Positions 63,655-64,000 of a DNA stretch of 64,000 nt are shown piece by piece. The stretch is taken from assembly GCA_023053685.1 (NCBI GenBank), contig JALIGW010000062.1, forward strand, positions 1,595,501 through 1,659,500. Reading direction: 5' to 3'. A model generated the notes under the pieces. It was not told the origin of the DNA and ran no database searches. It saw only the letters and a list, made by a program, of their open reading frames with translations. This DNA comes from Diadophis punctatus similis. Taxonomy: Eukaryota > Chordata > Lepidosauria > Squamata > Dipsadidae. Position numbers and translations under genes: made by a program. Every line of letters begins with the position of its first letter. The stretch's first letter is position 1.

Positions 63655-64000
63655 TTCAAGAATAGAATTAGAATAGGATAGAAATTGGAATAGAATAGAA
63701 TAGAATAGAATTAGAATTAGAATTAGAATAGGATAGAATGGAATGGAATAGAATAGAATAGAATAGAATAGAATAGAATAGAATAGAATAGAATAGAATA
63801 GAATAAAATAGAATAGAATAGAATTAGAATTAGAATTAGAATTAGAATAGGATAGAAATTGGAATAGAATAGAATAGAATAGAATAGAATAGAATAGAAT
63901 TAGAATTAGAATTAGAATTAGAATAGGATAGAAATTGGAATGGAATGGAATGGAATAGAATAGAATTAGAATAGGATAGAAATTGGAATAGAATAGAATT
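63655..64000. repeat. (GAATA)n/(GAATTA)n satellite, running off the window
   Basis: GAATA units mixed with GAATTA and GGAAT variants. The longer motif AGGATAGAAATTGG recurs near 63673, 63847, 63923 and 63970, so short segmental duplication has shaped the array. Confidence 0.95.

Overview
The window looks like non-coding DNA from a squamate reptile, most likely an advanced snake. Four things point there: many Sauria-type tRNA-derived SINEs, amniote CR1 and L2-type LINE copies, a BovB/RTE fragment, and (GAATA)n arrays, one of which directly follows a LINE-like 3' tail (a pattern described for snakes). I see no complete protein-coding host gene. The only credible host-gene signal is at the left edge: a CpG-rich stretch (1-560) with a short open segment ending at a strong splice donor (105/106), which could be a first exon whose intron fills much of the window. 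A C2H2 zinc-finger remnant lies near 3.85 kb.

Almost everything else is transposable elements, many nested and dateable by target-site duplications (TSDs) readable by eye. LINEs: about fifteen CR1 pieces, an L2-type 3' half (51.1-52.1 kb) and interrupted L2 fragment (30.1-30.8 kb), a broken CR1/L3-like element on the minus strand (28.4-30.1 kb), and a BovB/RTE C-terminus (61.2-61.5 kb). LTR elements: five LTR families, several as solo LTRs with 4-5 bp TSDs, plus two decayed Ty3/gypsy bodies (minus 30.8-32.9 kb; plus 37.4-38.1 kb). DNA transposons: at least six families of non-autonomous elements, many with exact 8-bp TSDs (hAT-like). One family (ends TAAGGTGACCAG) carries very long internal hairpins and a palindromic cassette matching the NRF1 consensus, and exists as a 1.18-kb composite that moved as a unit at two sites.

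The most interesting signal is a repeat of about 339 bp, tandem at 8.96-9.60 kb and scattered in both orientations at 5.6-8.1, 27, 31.3, 50.7 and 54.3 kb. Each copy has a conserved segment that can be drawn as a type I hammerhead ribozyme core: CUGANGA, one extra A, a 6-bp stem II, GAAA and a GUC cleavage triplet, with stem III reduced to a self-complementary ACGU. This resembles the hammerheads of Penelope-like elements, retrozymes and newt satellite 2. One 139-bp copy sits in a CR1 with a 13-bp TSD, so the unit moves by target-primed insertion or something similar.

Layout: 0-0.56 kb CpG-rich possible exon; 0.56-3.2 kb MITE, hAT and LTR remnants; 3.2-5.6 kb mostly unique; 5.6-10.2 kb hammerhead-repeat cluster; 11-20.2 kb LTR, SINE and nested CR1; 20.2-22.0 kb unique; 22-24.2 kb composite hAT; 25-30.8 kb SINE, CR1, hammerhead repeat and L3-like LINE; 30.8-34.7 kb gypsy body and an hAT holding two solo LTRs and a 101-bp minisatellite; 35-42 kb microsatellites, gypsy, foldback and LTRs; 42.3-44 kb LTR and third hairpin element; 44-50 kb mostly unique with one solo LTR; 50.4-63.3 kb CR1/L2 with nested insertions; 63.66-64 kb GAATA satellite running off the end.
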